Assembly (NCBI RefSeq): GCF_001426245.1
Contig: NZ_LMCM01000005.1
Location: 496,001 to 560,000 of the forward strand
Length of the DNA stretch: 64,000 nt
Origin: Phycicoccus sp. Root101
GTDB lineage: Bacteria > Actinomycetota > Actinomycetes > Actinomycetales > Dermatophilaceae
Reading direction: 5' to 3'
A model generated the notes under the pieces. The model saw only the letters and a program-made list of their open reading frames with translations, was not told the DNA's origin and searched no databases. The position numbers were made by a program, and so were the translations under genes. This document shows positions 34,651 through 47,436 of the stretch, piece after piece; the first letter of the stretch is position 1, and each line of letters starts with the position of its first letter.

Positions 34651-36102
34651 TCAGCGGATGGCGTTGGCGGCCGCAACGACGTCGACCAGGCCGTGGCCCT
34701 TGTCGAAGCTCGTGCTGCCGTTGGTCCCGGCCTCGTAGGGGGCGCCGTCGGTGTACTTGTAGGCGGTCGACTCGATCGCCGCCTCGACCTGGGCCGGGGT
34801 CGCCGACGGGTTCGCCTGGAAGAGCTGGGCGACGATGCCGGAGATGTGCGGCGTGGCCATCGAGGTGCCGCTGATGGTGTTGTAGTCGCCGGCTTCCTTG
34901 GGGTCCAGACCCGTGCTGCAGATCGGGAGGTAGATGCGGCAGGAGCTCGTGATGGACTCACCGGGCGCCGAGATGTCGGGGTACGTGGACTGGTCCCCGT
35001 TCTTCCCGCGGCTGGAGAAGTCGGACACGGTGCCGTCGCGGGTACCGGTGTTCTGGTCGAAGAACGACGCGACCGAGAGGATGCCGGGGGTCGGGTCCAT
35101 GCCGGGCGGGTTGGACAGCGAGGTCGAACCGTCGCCACCGTCGTTGCCGTTGGCCCAGACGCTCACCACACCCTCCTTGACCAGCTCACGCTGGAGCTTG
35201 ACCGTCGCGGAGTTGGGGTCGAAGGCGCCACCACCGGTCGGGCCGTAGGAGTTGCTCGTCACCTTGATCGGCGGGCACTTCGCCGCGGAGACCCCTGCGC
35301 CACAGGGTGCGGCGTGGTTCTCCAGCACCCAGTTGAGGGCGGAGTCGGCGCCGATGATGAACAGGACCGCACCCGTGCTGATGCTGACCAGGCTGGCCCC
35401 GGGGGCGGCGCCGTGCATCTTGGTGCCGTCGGAGAGGGTGACGTCACGGCCGGCGACGATGCCGTTGACGTGCATGCCGTGCCCACCACCGGAGACGAGA
35501 TCGGTGTCGAGCGGGCCCGCGTCGACAGGGGCGCAGGTGCTCTCGGTGAGCGGCTCGCAGACCATCTTGAGGTTCTTGACGACCGCGGACGTCCCATCGG
35601 CGTTCTGCAGGAACGGGTGGCTCGGGTCGACCCCGGAGTCGATCACGGCGACGGACACCCCCTTGCCGTCCAGGCTCGTGCCGTTGGCACCGGTGAGGGT
35701 GTTCCGGGCCTCATCGCCGCGGGTGGCCTTGTTGGAGGTCGCGAGGGTGAACGCGATGGGCTGGTTGCCCTCGACGTAGGTCACCCCGGACTCGCCACGG
35801 ACGGCCTGGATCTGGGCGGGGAGGCCGGTCGCCACGACGACGCCGATCTTGTCGAACGTGGTCACGGGCCGGAGCCCGGCGGCGGCGACAGCGCGCTTCG
35901 CGGCGGCGGTGTCGGTGCCGTGCACGAGGACGGTGGTCGGGGTGGCCGCCTGGAGGGTGCCGAGCTGTGAGGAGAGCCACGGCTGGACGGGGGCGAGCGA
36001 CGAGCCTGCCGGGAGCAGGCCGGCCGAGGCCGGGGCAGCGAGGGCCACGGTGGCCAGGGCCGCGGCAGCGAGTGCTGCCCGGGTTCGTGTCACAGTGCGC
36101 AT
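34651..36102 (-). CDS. Secreted subtilisin-like serine protease (S8)
   Basis: A 483-residue protein with a Sec signal peptide (cleavage after about residue 27, PASA-G), an inhibitor-like propeptide (about 50-118, TTVLVHGTDTAAAKRAV) and an S8 catalytic domain. The triad is Asp155 (VIDSGVD), His208 (GGGHGMHVNG) and Ser414 (ISGTSMATPH). Asn in SNSYGPTGGG provides the oxyanion hole region. It has no TM or sorting signal and should be released extracellularly after maturation. GAAAGGGA precedes the ATG. Upstream there is a GGTCAAGG direct repeat with 11-bp period (36194-36212). Its neighbour is an anti-sigma-like gene on the same strand, 162 bp upstream. Confidence 0.94.
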   Translation of the reverse strand: MRTVTRTRAALAAAALATVALAAPASAGLLPAGSSLAPVQPWLSSQLGTLQAATPTTVLVHGTDTAAAKRAVAAAGLRPVTTFDKIGVVVATGLPAQIQAVRGESGVTYVEGNQPIAFTLATSNKATRGDEARNTLTGANGTSLDGKGVSVAVIDSGVDPSHPFLQNADGTSAVVKNLKMVCEPLTESTCAPVDAGPLDTDLVSGGGHGMHVNGIVAGRDVTLSDGTKMHGAAPGASLVSISTGAVLFIIGADSALNWVLENHAAPCGAGVSAAKCPPIKVTSNSYGPTGGGAFDPNSATVKLQRELVKEGVVSVWANGNDGGDGSTSLSNPPGMDPTPGILSVASFFDQNTGTRDGTVSDFSSRGKNGDQSTYPDISAPGESITSSCRIYLPICSTGLDPKEAGDYNTISGTSMATPHISGIVAQLFQANPSATPAQVEAAIESTAYKYTDGAPYEAGTNGSTSFDKGHGLVDVVAAANAIR

Positions 36103-36264
36103 GGGATCCCTTTCGAGGAGCCGACCAGCTTCTTCGGTGGTCGTGCGTGTGACCGGACAACGAGGGCCCGCACGCCGTGGTTACGCGCGGGTAGGTCAAG
36201 GGAGGGTCAAGGAACGGCAGGTCGCACGGTCCCGGGACCGCCCGAGGCCAGGTACCGGGCGGTG

Positions 36265-37422
36265 CTACTCCATGATGGAGAAGCTGCCCCGGTCGCCACT
36301 CAGCGTGACCTCGATGCCCGTGATCCGCGGGTTCGTGCCCTCGACCTCGACGGCGAACGCGGTCCAGGAGCCCATCAGGTCCGCCAGGACGGGCTTGCCG
36401 ACCGTGGCCCCCGCGGAGGCGTGGAGCACCACGGCGGTCGTGCCGGCCGGTGCGACCCCCCAGACGAAGGTTCGGCCGTCGGCGAGCTGGAAGGTCCCCC
36501 GCGCGAGCGTGGACTCCGGGTCCGCGCCGGCGAGCGTGGCGGTCATCCCGCTGGGGTCCTTCACGACCAGGTCGCCCTGCAGGCTCGCGACGACGGTGCC
36601 CCCGACCCGCGCAGCCGGCAGGTCGATCGAGATGACGACGCTGGTCGGGGTGCCTGCACCTGTGGGCCCCGTCTGGGTGAAGTCGTAGGGCGTCAGGGGT
36701 GTGGCGCCCTCGCCGTCCATGGTCACGCCGAAGGCCGCCATCTGGGGCTCGGTGCCGAGGATCCACGAAACTTCCTGCCCCGCGCCGCGCCAGCCGATGT
36801 CGGCTGCCGGCGTCGCCGCGATCAGGGGCTTGGCGAACGTCACGACGAACGCCGTGAAGTCCCGCCCCGGGGCCAGGGCCACGATGGGCTTCTGGACCGG
36901 CTGGCCCGCCAGGGGCTTCAGCTCGATCGCGTCGGTCACGCCGGGGACGATTCCGACGACGACCAAATGGCCGCCCGTGCCCTCGACGACGCGCCACGCG
37001 CCGCCGCTCCCGAGGATCCCCGTGACACTGCGCTCGCGGTGGCCGTCGCGGACCACGTCGATGGTGAGCTCTCCGTCCGCGACCGCCAGCGCGTACCGGG
37101 CGTCGCCGACCGTCAAGGAGCGACGTCCGGTGAGCCCCGGGGCGGGCACGTCGTGAGGGCCGTCGGTCCCAGAGGTGGGTGCGGTCGACACCGACGACCC
37201 ACTCGGTCCGGCGGGCGTCGTGGTGTCGTTGCCGGGGGAGGACAGGACGGAGGACCCGAGGGCGATCGCGGCCACGGCGGCAGCGCAGGCAGCCACGGCC
37301 ACGGTGGCCGACCGACGCCGGGTGCGGGCCCGCCCTTGCGCGATGACCTCGGTCAGGTTCACGTGCATGGCCGGAGCGGTCTCGGTGTGCAGCAGCTCGA
37401 TGACGTCGCGGTCACTGGACAT
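36265..37422 (-). CDS. Single-TM membrane protein, likely regulatory partner of the adjacent sigma factor
   Basis: A 385-residue protein. A short cytoplasmic N-terminus (about 1-38, DVIELLHTETAPAMHVNLTEVIAQGRARTRRR) precedes one TM helix (about 40-62) and a large extracytoplasmic beta-rich domain of about 310 residues. No zinc-binding anti-sigma H-x3-C-x2-C motif is visible. The start overlaps the sigma-factor stop by 11 bp, which suggests co-translation and a shared job. In actinobacteria such sigma-linked single-TM proteins often act as anti-sigma factors, but this N-terminus is very short, so that is only inference. Confidence 0.8.
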   Translation of the reverse strand: MSSDRDVIELLHTETAPAMHVNLTEVIAQGRARTRRRSATVAVAACAAAVAAIALGSSVLSSPGNDTTTPAGPSGSSVSTAPTSGTDGPHDVPAPGLTGRRSLTVGDARYALAVADGELTIDVVRDGHRERSVTGILGSGGAWRVVEGTGGHLVVVGIVPGVTDAIELKPLAGQPVQKPIVALAPGRDFTAFVVTFAKPLIAATPAADIGWRGAGQEVSWILGTEPQMAAFGVTMDGEGATPLTPYDFTQTGPTGAGTPTSVVISIDLPAARVGGTVVASLQGDLVVKDPSGMTATLAGADPESTLARGTFQLADGRTFVWGVAPAGTTAVVLHASAGATVGKPVLADLMGSWTAFAVEVEGTNPRITGIEVTLSGDRGSFSIME

Positions 37423-37909
37423 GAGCGTCTCCCTTGTCTCCGATGAGGATTCGCAGTCGTTCCAGACCGCGGGATGCAGACGACTTCACGGTGCCGACGC
37501 TGATCCCGAGCATCTCCGCCACCGTGCGTTCGGAGAAGTCTGCGTAGTGGCGCAGCACCACGACCTCGCGCTCGCGAGGAGGGAGCAACGCGAGGGCGCG
37601 CACCAGGTCGAGCCTCTCCGGGGCGTCGTCCGTGCGGTTCCACGGGGTGTCACGGACCTCGTCGACCAGGACGAGGCGGCGCTCCTTGCGCCAGGTGCTG
37701 ACGACGTGGTTGCGCAGGATCCGGTGGCAGTAGGCCTCCGGCTCGTCGTGACGCACGCGCGGCCACACGACGTACAGCCGGACCAGGGCCTCCTGGGCCG
37801 CGTCCTCCGCGCGCGTGGGGTCGCCGGTGAGCAGCCAGGCCGTGCGGAGCAGACGTGGTGTCACGCGCGCGGCGAAGGACTCGAACGCCCCGTCGTCCCG
37901 TGCCCTCAT
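37412..37909 (-). CDS. SigE-family ECF RNA polymerase sigma factor
   Basis: A 165-residue sigma factor. Region 2 (about 6-75) contains FAARVTPRLLRTAWLLTGDPTRAEDAAQEALVR and the -10 recognition segment HDEPEAYCHRILRNHVVSTWRK. Region 4 (about 100-155) contains LPPREREVVVLRHYADFSERTVAEMLGISVGTVKS, the -35 binding helix-turn-helix. The starting ATG is supported by GGGAGGGG 5-6 nt upstream; a longer frame upstream is Pro/Arg-rich noise. It directs polymerase to a special promoter set not identifiable here. The membrane partner gene overlaps its stop. Confidence 0.92.
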   Translation of the reverse strand: MRARDDGAFESFAARVTPRLLRTAWLLTGDPTRAEDAAQEALVRLYVVWPRVRHDEPEAYCHRILRNHVVSTWRKERRLVLVDEVRDTPWNRTDDAPERLDLVRALALLPPREREVVVLRHYADFSERTVAEMLGISVGTVKSSASRGLERLRILIGDKGDAHVQ

Positions 37910-38039
37910 GCGTTCCCCTCCCGAGCTCCCTCCGCGGACCCGTCCGGGTGGACCACGGCCTGTTGCGCCCCGGCTCCGTGGTGGACCCGGCTGCCGTACC
38001 CAACGCCAGACTGGCACTGAAGGTTGAGCGCCCGACGCG

Positions 38040-38045
38040 TAAACT
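38040..38045 (+). promoter_or_regulatory. Candidate -10 box of the cysteine desulfurase gene (leaderless)
   Basis: TAAACT lies 6 nt before the GTG at 38052, giving a message that begins at the start codon. Confidence 0.5.
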
Positions 38046-38051
38046 TCGCAG

Positions 38052-39236
38052 GTGCCCGCCTACCTCGACCACGCCGCCACCACGCCGATGCTCCCATCGG
38101 CCGCGGCGGCGATGGCCGAACAGCTCACCGTCCCCGGCAACGCCTCCTCCCTGCACACCAGCGGGCGGCTGGCCCGCCGCGTCGTGGAGGAGTCCCGGGA
38201 GCGGATCGCGAAGGCCCTGGGGGCGCGACCGTCCGAGGTCGTCTTCACCTCGGGTGGCACCGAGTCCGACAACCTCGCGGTCGCCGGCACGTGGGAGGCG
38301 CGGCGCGACGCCGACCCCGCCCGCATCCGGATCGTGGCCAGTGCCATCGAGCACCACGCGGTGCTCGACTGCGTCGACCACCTCGTCACCCACGACGGCG
38401 CGAAGGCGACCTGGGTCGACCCCGACGCCTCCGGGGTCGTGACGGTCGCCGCGGTGCGCGCGGCCATCGAGCAGGACCCGGGCTCGGTCGCGCTCGTCAC
38501 GGTGATGTGGGCCAACAACGAGGTCGGGACGATCCAGCCGGTGGCGGAGCTGGCGGCGCTGGCCCACGAGTTCGGGATCCCGTTCCACACCGACGCGGTG
38601 CAGGCGGCCGGCCACGTCCCCGTCGACTTCACCGCCTCGGGCGTCGACCTCATGACCGTGACCGGACACAAGGTCGGCGGCCCCCTGGGCATCGGTGCCC
38701 TCGTCGTGCGGCGCGACGCCAAGGTCGTCCCGCAGTCCTTCGGTGGTGGCCAGGAGCGCCAGATCCGCAGCGGCACGCTCGACGTGCCGGCCATCCGTGC
38801 GTTCGCCGTCGCCCTCGAGGAGTCCGTGGCCGCCCTCGGCTCCGAGGCCGGCCGCCTCGCGGCCCTGCGTGACCGGCTGGTCACGTCCGCGCAGGCGCTG
38901 CCCTACGACATCACCGTGACGGGCGCGTGGGAGGCGGGCGACACCGTGCGCCGGCTTCCCGGGAACGCCCACCTGCTCGTGCCGGGCTGCGAGGGCGACT
39001 CGTTGCTCTACCTGCTCGACGCCGCGGGGGTCGAGTGCTCGACGGGTTCGGCGTGCCAGGCCGGGGTGCCCCAGCCCTCGCACGTCCTGCTCGCCATGGG
39101 CATCCCCGAGGGCTCGGCCCGGGGCGCCCTGCGGCTCACCCTCGGCCACACGTCCACCGATGCGGATGTCGACGCCGTCCTGGCTGCGCTGCCGGCGGCC
39201 GTCGAGCGGGCCCGCAGGGCCAGCGGGGCGGCCTGA
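38052..39236 (+). CDS. Cysteine desulfurase (IscS/NifS family)
   Basis: A 394-residue PLP enzyme that takes sulfur from cysteine as an enzyme persulfide. Visible: YLDHAATTP start, [26 protein letters not shown], the PLP lysine Lys207 in VTGHKVGG, and the mobile active-site cysteine Cys335 in STGSACQAG. The gene is followed directly by mnmA with overlapping stop and start (TGATG). Its main job is therefore probably supplying sulfur for tRNA 2-thiouridine, as well as for Fe-S clusters. It corresponds in position to mycobacterial IscS next to TrmU. Confidence 0.95.
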   Translation: MPAYLDHAATTPMLPSAAAAMAEQLTVPGNASSLHTSGRLARRVVEESRERIAKALGARPSEVVFTSGGTESDNLAVAGTWEARRDADPARIRIVASAIEHHAVLDCVDHLVTHDGAKATWVDPDASGVVTVAAVRAAIEQDPGSVALVTVMWANNEVGTIQPVAELAALAHEFGIPFHTDAVQAAGHVPVDFTASGVDLMTVTGHKVGGPLGIGALVVRRDAKVVPQSFGGGQERQIRSGTLDVPAIRAFAVALEESVAALGSEAGRLAALRDRLVTSAQALPYDITVTGAWEAGDTVRRLPGNAHLLVPGCEGDSLLYLLDAAGVECSTGSACQAGVPQPSHVLLAMGIPEGSARGALRLTLGHTSTDADVDAVLAALPAAVERARRASGAA

Positions 39237-40321
39237 TGCGCGTCGTCGCCGCGATGTCCGGGGGAGTGGACTCCGCCGTCGCCGCCGCCCGGATGCTCGA
39301 TGCCGGTCACGAGGTCGTGGGGGTCCACCTCGCGCTCTCGCAGAGCGCGGCCACGTTGCGTGAGTCGGCCCGCGGGTGCTGCACCATCGAGGACGCCGGC
39401 GACGCCCGTCGGGTGGCCGACATGCTCGGCATCCCGTTCTACGTCTGGGACATGGCTGCCCGGTTCAAGCGGGACGTCATGGAGGACTTCGTCGCGGAGT
39501 ACTCAGAAGGGCGCACCCCGAACCCGTGCCTGCGCTGCAACGAGAAGATCAAGTTCTCGGCACTGCTCGACAAGGCCGTGGCGCTGGGCTTCGACGCCGT
39601 GGCCACGGGTCACTACGCGCAGATCGTGGAGAGTCCCGGCGGCGAGCGCGAGCTGCACCGCGCGGTGGACATGGCCAAGGACCAGTCCTACGTCCTGGGG
39701 GTGCTCGACGCCGAACAGCTGTCCCGCGCATTCTTCCCCCTCGGGGACACCGCGAAGCCCGAGATCCGTTCGGAGGCAAGGGAGCGCGGGTTCTACATCG
39801 CCTCCAAGCCCGACTCCCACGACATCTGCTTCATCGCCGACGGCGACACGCGCGGCTGGCTCACGTCCCGCCTCGGGGAGCAGGCCGGCGACATCGTCGA
39901 CGCGGCCTCCGGCGAGGTCGTGGGGGCGCACGCGGGCTCCTACGGCTACACCGTCGGGCAACGCCGAGGCCTGGGCCTGCCGCGGTCCAGCCAGGACGGC
40001 GAGCCGCGGTACGTCGTCGGGGTGGACGCCTCGACCAACACCGTCACGATCGGCACGGCAGACCTCCTGGGGGTCAACGCGATCCGGGGCGACCACGCCC
40101 GCTGGTGCGGTGCACCTCCCGAGGGTGTGGTGTCGGTCGGCGCCCAGGTGCGTGCGCACGGCGAGGAGGTCCCTGCCGAGGCGTGGGCCTCGGGTGAGGA
40201 GGTCGAGGTCCGCCTCGGCTCGCGGCTGCGCGGTGTGGCCCCCGGCCAGTCCGTGGTGCTGTACGAGGGCACGCGCGTGGTGGGTTCGGCCACCATCGCG
40301 CAGAGCTGGCTCGAGCGCTGA
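39236..40321 (+). CDS. mnmA: tRNA-specific 2-thiouridylase
   Basis: A 361-residue enzyme that makes s2U34 in the anticodon of Lys, Glu and Gln tRNAs. The PP-loop is SGGVDS (8-13). The catalytic pair is Cys101 ([10 protein letters not shown]) and Cys198 ([10 protein letters not shown]), matching E. coli Cys102 and Cys199. GHYAQI, DQSYVLG and [11 protein letters not shown] are typical segments. The C-terminal beta barrel binds the tRNA. Sulfur comes from the desulfurase encoded immediately upstream; the start shares bases with its stop codon. Confidence 0.97.
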   Translation: MRVVAAMSGGVDSAVAAARMLDAGHEVVGVHLALSQSAATLRESARGCCTIEDAGDARRVADMLGIPFYVWDMAARFKRDVMEDFVAEYSEGRTPNPCLRCNEKIKFSALLDKAVALGFDAVATGHYAQIVESPGGERELHRAVDMAKDQSYVLGVLDAEQLSRAFFPLGDTAKPEIRSEARERGFYIASKPDSHDICFIADGDTRGWLTSRLGEQAGDIVDAASGEVVGAHAGSYGYTVGQRRGLGLPRSSQDGEPRYVVGVDASTNTVTIGTADLLGVNAIRGDHARWCGAPPEGVVSVGAQVRAHGEEVPAEAWASGEEVEVRLGSRLRGVAPGQSVVLYEGTRVVGSATIAQSWLER

Positions 40322-40326
40322 CGCGT

Positions 40327-40776
40327 ATGGCGCCGGAGGGAGGTGCGGACGCGAGCGCTGCCCGGGGCGTCGGTGCGGGCGTCGGCGGGGTGCTCCCCGG
40401 GCGGGAGATCCTCGAGGGCACGCCGCTGGCCCGGGTCCGGGCGCTGTGCCTGGCGTTCCCTGCCACGCAGGAGCGGGCGTCCCACGGTGAACCCTGCTGG
40501 TTCGCGGGCGGGAAGAAGATGTTCGTCATGACCTCCCAGCGCCACCACGACGACCGGGTGGGGTTCTGGGCGGCGGCGCCGGAGGGGGTCCAAGGGTCCC
40601 TGGTAGCCGCAGAGCCGGAGCGCTACTTCCGGCCGCCGTACGTCGGCAGCCGCGGATGGGTCGGGGTCCGCCTGGACGTCGACGACATCGACTGGGACCG
40701 GGTCGAAGCGGTCGTCGAGGACGCCTGGCGACAGGTGGCACCGAAGCGGCTGCAGGCCGAGCACGACACCCGCTGA
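40327..40776 (+). CDS. MmcQ/YjbR family protein
   Basis: A 149-residue protein with the YjbR/MmcQ double-wing fold: VRALCLAFPATQERASHGEPCWFAGGKKMFVM, then YFRPPYVGSRGWVGVRLD and a C-terminal helix EDAWRQVAPKRL. The first 30 residues are Gly/Ala-rich and may be disordered. Members are sometimes described as DNA-binding, but the function is not established. It begins 5 bp after mnmA and is probably co-transcribed. A long palindrome (40792-40845) follows 15 bp after the stop. Confidence 0.85.
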   Translation: MAPEGGADASAARGVGAGVGGVLPGREILEGTPLARVRALCLAFPATQERASHGEPCWFAGGKKMFVMTSQRHHDDRVGFWAAAPEGVQGSLVAAEPERYFRPPYVGSRGWVGVRLDVDDIDWDRVEAVVEDAWRQVAPKRLQAEHDTR

Positions 40777-40791
40777 CCGCCCTCCGTCGCC

Positions 40792-40845
40792 CCGCTTTGG
40801 GTGCCCGGACGGTCGGAATTCGGACCGTCCAGGCACCCAAAGCGG
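40792..40845. repeat. 54-bp palindrome, copy 1 of a dispersed element
   Basis: Outer arms CCGCTTTGGGTGCC (40792-40805) and GGCACCCAAAGCGG (40832-40845) pair perfectly. After one mismatch, inner arms GGACGGTC (40807-40814) and GACCGTCC (40823-40830) pair. The centre holds GAATTC. It lies after the MmcQ-like gene and before the MetE-like gene, both on the plus strand. A related palindrome is at 51727-51770 with nearly the same core. It can act as a terminator, but the conserved primary sequence suggests a dispersed repetitive element. Confidence 0.85.
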
Positions 40846-40898
40846 TGAGCGAGGGGCAGGCCCGACCGACGTGGTCAGGAGGTGTCACCGGTGCGGTC

Positions 40899-40904
40899 TA
40901 GAGT
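40899..40904 (+). promoter_or_regulatory. Candidate -10 box of the MetE-like gene (leaderless)
   Basis: TAGAGT lies 7 nt before the GTG at 40912. The identical hexamer precedes prfB at 51815. Confidence 0.5.
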
Positions 40905-40911
40905 CGGGGCC

Positions 40912-41898
40912 GTGGCTCGCGCAACCGGTATCGGCTCCCTTCCCGGCACCGACATCCGTGAGGCCCTCCGCGGGGTCCGCGAGATCCTCGCCGTCGACGA
41001 CCACATCCCGTACCTCCCGGAGCTGCCGGCCCGCGGACCCGGCGCCGACATGGTCGGCCGAGCCGCAGGCCTGCTCGTCGACCTGCACGTCGACCTGCAG
41101 CCAGCCGGCTGGCGCCTCGTCGAGCGACCCGGTCACGACGCGTCCCGCACGGGCGCATTCCTTCGCGAGGACCTCGACGAGCTGGCCGAGGCCTTCGACG
41201 GCTGGGAGGGGGAGCTCAAGCTCCAGTGCACCGGTCCGTGGACCCTGGCCGCCAACCTCGAGCTGACGCGTGGCGAGAAGGTCCTGGTCGACCCCGGCGC
41301 GGTCCGTGACCTCACGGGTTCGCTGGCTGAGGGGATCCGCCTCCACCTCGACACCGTGCAACGACTCGTCCCCGGCGCCCGCCTGGTGCTGCAGGTGGAC
41401 GAACCCTCCCTGCCGGCCGTCCTCGCCGGCCACCTGCCCACAGCCTCCGGCTACGGCCACCTGCGACCCGTGGACCCGCAGCGGGCGAGGAACGGTCTCT
41501 CCGAGGTCCTCGAGGCCGCCGGCGGCCGGGCCACGGTCGTGCACTGCTGCGACCGCGCCATACCGCTGCCGCTCCTGCGGGCCACCGGTGTCGGTGCCGT
41601 CGCGCTCGACGTGACCGACCTGACGCCGCAACGGTGGGAGTCGATCGCGGCGACCACCGAACAGGGGGTCGCGCTGTGGGCGGGGTGCCTGGCCACGGAC
41701 GGTTCGAGCACGAGCAAGACCGCTGCGGGCCTCGTCGAGCGCGGCTGGTCGGACGCCGGGTTGTCCCCGAAGGGACTGGCCGACCTGGTCGCCACGCCGA
41801 CCTGCGGGCTGGCCGGGCTCACACCCCAGGGGGCCTGGGGCGTTCAACGGAAGGCGGTCGAGGTGGCTGCCGAGTGGACCGAACGAGCTGAGGGCTGA
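40912..41898 (+). CDS. MetE C-terminal-like (cobalamin-independent methionine synthase family) protein
   Basis: A 328-residue stand-alone barrel related to the catalytic half of MetE and to uroporphyrinogen decarboxylase: GIGSLPGTDIREALR at the start, LQCTGPWTLAANLEL, VLQVDEPSLPAVL, the zinc-ligand candidates His-Cys in VVHCCDR, and a C-terminal Cys in TPTCGLAGL. MetE-type proteins activate a thiol with zinc and move a methyl group. The N-terminal folate half of MetE is missing, so the methyl donor is unclear. A similar gene (Rv3015c) lies beside ligA in mycobacteria, as here. The start follows a TAGAGT box. Confidence 0.85.
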   Translation: MARATGIGSLPGTDIREALRGVREILAVDDHIPYLPELPARGPGADMVGRAAGLLVDLHVDLQPAGWRLVERPGHDASRTGAFLREDLDELAEAFDGWEGELKLQCTGPWTLAANLELTRGEKVLVDPGAVRDLTGSLAEGIRLHLDTVQRLVPGARLVLQVDEPSLPAVLAGHLPTASGYGHLRPVDPQRARNGLSEVLEAAGGRATVVHCCDRAIPLPLLRATGVGAVALDVTDLTPQRWESIAATTEQGVALWAGCLATDGSSTSKTAAGLVERGWSDAGLSPKGLADLVATPTCGLAGLTPQGAWGVQRKAVEVAAEWTERAEG

Positions 41899-41903
41899 CA
41901 CCG

Positions 41904-42938
41904 ATGAGCAGCACGACGAACACCCCCGCCGTCCCGACGACCGTCGCGGCCGCCGGCACCCCGTCGACCCCGACTGCCGGGCGGTCGACGACGCGGGTCC
42001 CGTGGCAGGCGAAGTACCTCATGCTCGCGCTGATCTGGGGATCGAGCTTCCTCCTCATGAAGGTGGGGCTGCGCACCATGGCGCCCCTGCAGATCTCGGG
42101 GCTGCGGATCTACGCCGGCACGCTCACCCTCGTGGTGCTGCTCGCGGTCACCGGCGGGCGGCTGCCGCGCGAGCCGCGCACGTGGGCGCACCTGACGGTC
42201 TCGGGCATCTTCCTCACGGCGATGCCGTTCAGCCTGTTCGCGCTGGGGGAGGAGCGGGTGTCCAGCGCGCTCGCCGGCATCGGCAACGCGACGACGCCGA
42301 TCGCCGCTCTGTTCTTCGCGTTGCTCCTGCTCCCGAGCGACCGGCTGTCCCCGCGCAAGCTCGCGGCCGTGCTCATCGGGTTCGCCGGGGTGGTGGTGAT
42401 CACCCAGCCGTGGGAGTCGTCCGGCCGCCCCGACCTGCTCGGCTTCGGCATGACCCTCGTGGCCGGTGCCTGCTACGGCCTGGGCTGGACCTACAACCGC
42501 CGGTTCCTCGGCAACGCCGACCTGGGCGGGCTGTCCATGCCGACCGCCCTGCTCGTGGTGGGCTCGGTCCTCATGGCGCCCGTGCTCCTCGTCTGGTGGG
42601 CGCTGCACCGCGACACGTATGCCGCGCCGTGGAGCGTCCACGCCGACCCCTCCGGGGGTGGCTGGCTCACCCCGCTCCTGTGCGTGCTGGTGCTCGGCGT
42701 CGTGGGCACCGGGCTCGCGTACATGCTCCAGTTCGACGTGGTGCGCGGTGCGGGGGCGACTGTGAGCACGACGGTGACGTACCTGATCCCGGTCGTCTCG
42801 GTCGTGCTCGGCGTCCTCGTCCTGGACGAGCACCTCGCGTGGCCGCAGCTGCTCGGTGCCGTCATCGTCCTGGTGTCGGCCGTGGTCATCGGCCTGCCCG
42901 CCCGGCGCCGTCGGGCACCGGGCGGGACACCGGCCTGA
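41904..42938 (+). CDS. EamA/DMT-family transporter
   Basis: A 344-residue membrane protein with ten predicted TM helices in two EamA repeats. The first begins KYLMLALIWGSSFLLMKVGLR and the second FGMTLVAGACYGLGWTYNRRFLG. The second repeat includes FDVVRGAGATVSTTVTYLIPVVSVVLG and ends with the usual DEHLAWPQLLGAVIVL. The N-terminal 33 residues are Thr/Pro-rich and cytoplasmic. DMT proteins usually export amino acids or other metabolites; no substrate is evident. It starts 5 bp after the MetE-like gene and probably shares its transcript. Confidence 0.92.
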   Translation: MSSTTNTPAVPTTVAAAGTPSTPTAGRSTTRVPWQAKYLMLALIWGSSFLLMKVGLRTMAPLQISGLRIYAGTLTLVVLLAVTGGRLPREPRTWAHLTVSGIFLTAMPFSLFALGEERVSSALAGIGNATTPIAALFFALLLLPSDRLSPRKLAAVLIGFAGVVVITQPWESSGRPDLLGFGMTLVAGACYGLGWTYNRRFLGNADLGGLSMPTALLVVGSVLMAPVLLVWWALHRDTYAAPWSVHADPSGGGWLTPLLCVLVLGVVGTGLAYMLQFDVVRGAGATVSTTVTYLIPVVSVVLGVLVLDEHLAWPQLLGAVIVLVSAVVIGLPARRRRAPGGTPA

Positions 42939-42972
42939 GGCCCTAGGCCCAGGGCCAGGGCTTTCGGCCGCC

Positions 42973-42979
<7 letters not shown>
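42932..42979. terminator. Nested inverted repeats between convergent genes
   Basis: GGCCTGAGG (42932-42940) pairs with CCTCAGGCC (42971-42979), and inside GGCCCT (42939-42944) pairs with AGGGCC (42951-42956). The outer arms contain the two stop codons: TGA of the transporter and TCA (TGA on the minus strand) of the acyl-CoA ligase. A shared bidirectional terminator is likely. Confidence 0.55.
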
Positions 42980-46807
<3,828 letters not shown>

Positions 46808-46808
46808 C

Positions 46809-47276
46809 GTGATCGACACCGAGACCTACCTGCGGTTCTGCGACGAAGCCCTGCTCGGCATGCGCGACCTCGTCCTCGACCTCGGGGACGACCTGGCCAA
46901 CACCCGACCGGACATCCCCGGCGCCAACAGCCCCTTCGCGATCCTCACGCACTGCCTCGGTGTGGTCGCGCGCTGGGCGTCCACGGTCAACCTCGGCCAG
47001 ATCGTGCCCCGCGACCGTGAGGCAGAGTTCCTGGCGGTCGGCGCCGTGACCGACCTCGCGGCAGACGTCGACCGGATGCGCACGTCCCTGCGGGGGTGGG
47101 TGGCCCGGACGAACCCGCAGGCGCCCCCGGTGAACCCGACGACGGGCCGCCAGGACTGGTACGCCGCCACCCAGGGCGGGGTGCTCTTCCACGTGTACGA
47201 GGAGCTGTCGCAGCACCGCGGTCACATGGAGGTCACGCGCGACCTCCTGCTGGCGCAGGCCCGCGGCGAGTCCTAG
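46809..47276 (+). CDS. DinB-superfamily (DUF664-like) protein
   Basis: A 155-residue four-helix-bundle protein. The DinB/MDMPI-like metal site can be read as His in ILTHCLGVVARWA and His in YEELSQHRGHMEV. Many actinobacterial members are, or are proposed to be, bacillithiol- or mycothiol-dependent S-transferases that detoxify electrophiles. It starts with GTG one base after the ligA stop, so it is co-transcribed with the ligase. A metal-dependent role with mycothiol is inference from family and clade. Confidence 0.82.
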   Translation: MIDTETYLRFCDEALLGMRDLVLDLGDDLANTRPDIPGANSPFAILTHCLGVVARWASTVNLGQIVPRDREAEFLAVGAVTDLAADVDRMRTSLRGWVARTNPQAPPVNPTTGRQDWYAATQGGVLFHVYEELSQHRGHMEVTRDLLLAQARGES

Positions 47277-47293
47277 CCCCCGCCGCCTCCCAC

Positions 47294-47362
47294 CATCGCC
47301 TCCGGCGATGCCCGTCCCGGCGGCGCCGGGCGGGCCCGGCGGGCGCGGCGCCGGCGGACGGG
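47294..47362 (+). terminator. Compound hairpin terminator of ligA-dinB
   Basis: CATCGCC (47294-47300) pairs with GGCGATG (47304-47310). Immediately after, CCCGTCC (47311-47317) plus GGCGCC-type inner sequence pairs with GGCGCC...GGACGGG ending at 47362, giving a long, very G/C-rich stem. It begins 17 bp after the DinB-like stop. Confidence 0.6.
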
Positions 47363-47436
47363 GCACCGGGCGCACACGGCATACGGGTGGTTTGTGTGAC
47401 TCACCCACATTGAGCAGGCACGACGCCGGGCGAAGC

